This document shows, one piece after another, positions 61,513-64,000 of a stretch of 64,000 nt of DNA. Source of the DNA: Mycobacterium sp. AT1 (lineage in GTDB: Bacteria; Actinomycetota; Actinomycetes; Mycobacteriales; Mycobacteriaceae); contig NZ_MVOC01000035.1 of NCBI RefSeq assembly GCF_002043095.1, positions 140,545-204,544 of the forward strand, written 5' to 3'. The notes under the pieces were generated by a model, which worked only from the letters and a program-made list of their open reading frames with translations, was not told the origin of the DNA and did no database searches. Every line of letters begins with the position of its first letter. The first letter of the stretch is position 1. Made by a program: the position numbers and the translations under genes.

Positions 61513-62640
61513 CTATCCCACCATTCTCTCGCCAATTTGCTTCTGTCGTAACGCTATCCGCGCTCGCCAGTCGTCGTCGGAGATCTTGTTGGACTCGTAA
61601 TACGGCAACGAGCCGGCTACGTCGTCGACGTTCACCAGCTCGACCGTTGGGCCGTCCGCCTCGGTCAGCGCACGGGACACCCGCTGCCAGCGGAACTGCA
61701 GATAACCCTTGCGATGACCGAGCGTCTCCACCCAGTTGGTAACCCCTGGGTTGCGGTCGGCGACCACGATGCGGATCATCCCGTCCGGATCCGCCTGCGC
61801 CTGAGTGCCGTTCAGAGAGGTCTGGTGGTGGATGTAGTCCAGCGAGATGTACCAGAGGCTGCCCAACTGGAAGCCGAGATAGGGCGCGTCGGTGACCGGC
61901 AGGGTGATGACGAGCGCCTGATCCTCGGCCAGGTCGAACTGCCCCGCCGACGAGTACTGCGTGGCCAGCCCACCAGGGGTCAGGCGCGGCGAGACCATCG
62001 TGTTGACAGGGGCGTCGGTGTAGAACCACTGCGGAAACTGCAGCCACGTCTTGACGCGCTGTACCAGTTGCTTGCCCGCGACGGCATAACGCTTCTCGAT
62101 GAGTTCTCGTGTCAACGCCGGCGGTGCAGTGCCCTCGGTGTCGGCGCGGGCGATCGCGAAGGTTCCGCGCTGAGCCGACCAGTCGTTGTAGACCTCTCGG
62201 ATCACCAGTTGCGCGGGCGTCGCCGGCGTGAAGCGCCATTCGAACGTGCCGTCGTCGGCGATGTCGAGCTTGCGGTCGTCAAAGGCCGTCTCGCTGTCGG
62301 GCACGTTGTCGTCGGTGTACTCACCGCCCAACAGTTGGAAGCTGACGTCGGTGGTGGTGCCACGCGTGCCGGTGACGACGTACTCGTGGCCGGGCTGGAC
62401 CCGCGTGCCGAAGTACATGGTGTCGGGGTTGTCGAGGCCCATCTTGGTGAACGGCCCGGTGCCGCTGTGCAGGAACGGGTGGTCACGGTCGTAGTCGAAT
62501 GCGACGTGGGTGCAGCCCGAGATACAGCCGGCGAGGTACTGCAGCCCCTCGAGCAGGTCGGCCTCGGACTCGATGAATGGTGCGGCGGCGACGAGCTTCT
62601 CGGCCTCGGCGATGGCGTCGGCCAATGGCTGTGAGTACAT
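61513..62640 (-). CDS. DUF1214-type protein (Rv3531c equivalent)
   Basis: This is a 375-residue protein of the DUF1214-like family, with APVNTMVSPRLTPGGLATQYSSAGQFDLAEDQALVITLPVTDAPYLGFQLGSLWYISLDYIHHQTSLNG as the conserved core. No reaction is known. ATG 62640 gives the length I recall for Rv3531c. It is the first gene of the SDR-sulfotransferase operon and is divergent from the IclR regulator across a KstR-type operator. Confidence 0.86.
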   Translation of the reverse strand: MYSQPLADAIAEAEKLVAAAPFIESEADLLEGLQYLAGCISGCTHVAFDYDRDHPFLHSGTGPFTKMGLDNPDTMYFGTRVQPGHEYVVTGTRGTTTDVSFQLLGGEYTDDNVPDSETAFDDRKLDIADDGTFEWRFTPATPAQLVIREVYNDWSAQRGTFAIARADTEGTAPPALTRELIEKRYAVAGKQLVQRVKTWLQFPQWFYTDAPVNTMVSPRLTPGGLATQYSSAGQFDLAEDQALVITLPVTDAPYLGFQLGSLWYISLDYIHHQTSLNGTQAQADPDGMIRIVVADRNPGVTNWVETLGHRKGYLQFRWQRVSRALTEADGPTVELVNVDDVAGSLPYYESNKISDDDWRARIALRQKQIGERMVG

Positions 62641-62723
62641 GCGGACTGCGGCCTCCCGGTGAACCAACCGTGCCCATGCTGGTCCAATATTGGACCGCAC
62701 TGGTACATTTACCGACCTGACAC

Positions 62724-62737
62724 TAGAACGTGTTCTA
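62724..62737. promoter_or_regulatory. KstR-type operator
   Basis: TAGAACGTGTTCTA has exact 6-bp arms. It lies 83 bp upstream of the Rv3531c equivalent and 34 bp upstream of the IclR gene, so KstR may repress both. Confidence 0.9.
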
Positions 62738-62771
62738 ATTCGAGTCAACGTGCCGAGAGGGCGGGGGTGGC

Positions 62772-63680
62772 ATGACCGACAGAGCCTCGCCGCCGACCGA
62801 GCGCGTCGTCTCGATCCTGGACTTCCTGTCCCGGCATCCGCACGACCGCTTCGGCCTCTCCGATCTGGCGCGTCGCGTCGAGCTGAGCAAGCCGACCTGC
62901 CTCGGCATCCTCACCACACTGGCCGAGTCGGACTACCTGATTCGCGACGCCCGAGACAAGACGTATCGCCTTGGGCCACGGCTCATTTCGCTCGGGCACA
63001 CCGCCCAGGAGTCGATGCGCGTCAGCCCCACTGCGCGTGAGGAACTGGGACGCCTCGCCGCGACGTACGACACGACCGCGGCCCTGTCCGCGGTGATCGA
63101 CGACCGCATCACCCTGTTGGAACTGGTCGGCCCACAGAGCGCAGACGTGGGAGTCCGGGTCGGCCAGAGTTATCCGTTCGCTCCGCCGGTGGGCTTGATG
63201 TTCGTGCTGTGGGACGACGAGGCGCTGCGGAACTGGTTGGCCAAGGAACCGACGATTCCCCTGCGTACCGACTCCGAGCGGCTCGACAGGGTGGTCGCGG
63301 AATGCCGCAGGGAGGGTTACCTCGTCGAGCGACTTACCCCGAGTGGCCGTCGGCTATACTCACTGATGGCAGGCATGTCGAGCACGCTGCCGCAGGAACT
63401 CCGCGCGCTACTCGGCGAGATGATCTCCGACGTCGGCGAGCGGGTCTACCTGAGCAGCGAGGCGTCCGCCGCGGGACCGGGACGGTCCAAGAAGCGGCAC
63501 GACATCAGCGTCATCTCCGCGCCCGTCTTCGACCACCACCGCAGACAGGCGATGGTGATGTCGCTGCAAATCGGACGGGCACTCACCGACGCCGAGATCG
63601 CCAAGCGGGCGCGGGGCCTGATGGTCAGCGCTCGCGTGCTCACCGCTCAGCTCGGTGGTCGGGTGGTCGCGTCCGATTAG
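62772..63680 (+). CDS. IclR-family transcriptional regulator
   Basis: This is a 302-residue regulator with an N-terminal winged helix-turn-helix (TERVVSILDFLSRHPHDRFGLSDLARRVELSKPTCLGILTTLAESDYLIRDARDKTYRLG) and a C-terminal IclR effector domain (about 85-290). Its position, divergent from a sterol operon with a KstR-type site between them, suggests it adds a second layer of control, perhaps sensing a sterol-derived ligand. The ATG at 62772 gives the standard length. No M. tuberculosis equivalent comes to mind at this place. Confidence 0.9.
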   Translation: MTDRASPPTERVVSILDFLSRHPHDRFGLSDLARRVELSKPTCLGILTTLAESDYLIRDARDKTYRLGPRLISLGHTAQESMRVSPTAREELGRLAATYDTTAALSAVIDDRITLLELVGPQSADVGVRVGQSYPFAPPVGLMFVLWDDEALRNWLAKEPTIPLRTDSERLDRVVAECRREGYLVERLTPSGRRLYSLMAGMSSTLPQELRALLGEMISDVGERVYLSSEASAAGPGRSKKRHDISVISAPVFDHHRRQAMVMSLQIGRALTDAEIAKRARGLMVSARVLTAQLGGRVVASD

Positions 63681-63797
63681 CATGCGTCACTGACATTTTC
63701 GTGTCCCGGCGGCGGGTTGTACACAGGCGGTTGATTCATCCACAGGCCGGCTCTTCCGCCCTGGATCGGGTCGGTGTATACGGGTAGATTCGAATGT

Positions 63798-64000
63798 ATG
63801 TTCGAGTCATTGGCCACCGCCGCTGCCGACACTTCGGGTGCCGGTGCGGTGGAGTCGTGGTCGCGGGTGGAGTCCGCCGCCTGCGCTCGCCGCGTCGCGG
63901 CGATGGCCGGCATGTTCGCGGCCGCCCATGCCGCCGACGGGTCTGCGGAGCGGGACCTGTGGTGCACCGACACCTGGGACGCCGTCTCAGCCCACATCGG
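63798..64000 (+). CDS. DUF222/13E12-type protein, 5' part (cut by window edge)
   Basis: Only about 67 residues are present (MFESLATAAADTSGAGAVES ... ERDLWCTDTWDAVSAHIG). The sequence and the upstream text (ATTCGAATGTATG) match the N-terminal DUF222 domain of mycobacterial 13E12-repeat proteins, which usually carry an HNH nuclease at the C-terminus. These genes are multi-copy in mycobacteria. The remainder is outside the window. Confidence 0.72.
   Translation, partial: MFESLATAAADTSGAGAVESWSRVESAACARRVAAMAGMFAAAHAADGSAERDLWCTDTWDAVSAHI

Overview
The window is high-GC actinobacterial DNA. It reads as a fast-growing mycobacterium (Mycolicibacterium-like). The support is PhoPR, a complete mce4 operon, Lpp-LpqN, DUF732 and DUF4185 secreted proteins, a DUF222/13E12-type gene, GTG starts, and many four-base or one-base start/stop overlaps. 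Orthology to M. tuberculosis genes is recalled from family knowledge, not computed here.

Layout. 1-2250: PhoPR two-component system (phoR cut by the left edge) with a PhoP box and a divergent decapeptide-repeat protein. 2272-9952: tRNA-Thr, an HNH gene, and mostly small secreted or lipidated proteins, plus one SDR behind a KstR-type operator and three tandem paralogous secreted proteins. 9952-22196: otsA (trehalose-6-phosphate synthase), then the mce4 sterol importer on the minus strand (yrbE4A, yrbE4B, mce4A-4D, lprN, mce4F, mas4A, mas4B). 22196-41888: the cholesterol side-chain and ring catabolic block in the M. tuberculosis Rv3502c-Rv3527 order: hsd4A, fdxD, fadE26, fadE27, fadD17, fadD19, echA19, cyp142, Rv3519-Rv3521 equivalents, ltp4, ltp3, kshA and an Rv3527 equivalent. 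59591-62640 resumes with Rv3529c-Rv3531c equivalents, followed by an IclR regulator and the start of a DUF222 protein at the right edge. Nine KstR-type operators (TAGAAC-NN-GTTCTA) mark nearly every promoter of this sterol regulon.

Between kshA/Rv3527 and Rv3529c sits a roughly 17.7-kb block, entirely on the minus strand (41871-59530). It encodes a two-subunit N,N-dimethylformamidase-like enzyme, a degenerate Rieske-like protein, a LuxR-type regulator, an Opp/Nik-type ABC importer, two amidase-signature hydrolases bracketing an AtzG-like small protein, and a full urease (fused UreAB, UreC, and accessory UreE/F/G/D). The gene order suggests import and stepwise hydrolysis of an N-substituted amide or urea-type compound down to ammonia and CO2. 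This is the most novel part of the window.

There is no gene-free stretch over 300 bases. The longest gaps are 21936-22195 (two KstR sites), 27414-27661 (probable terminator), 6910-7122 (nothing recognised) and 54919-55127 (candidate regulator operator). No insertion sequence, CRISPR array or prophage was seen.
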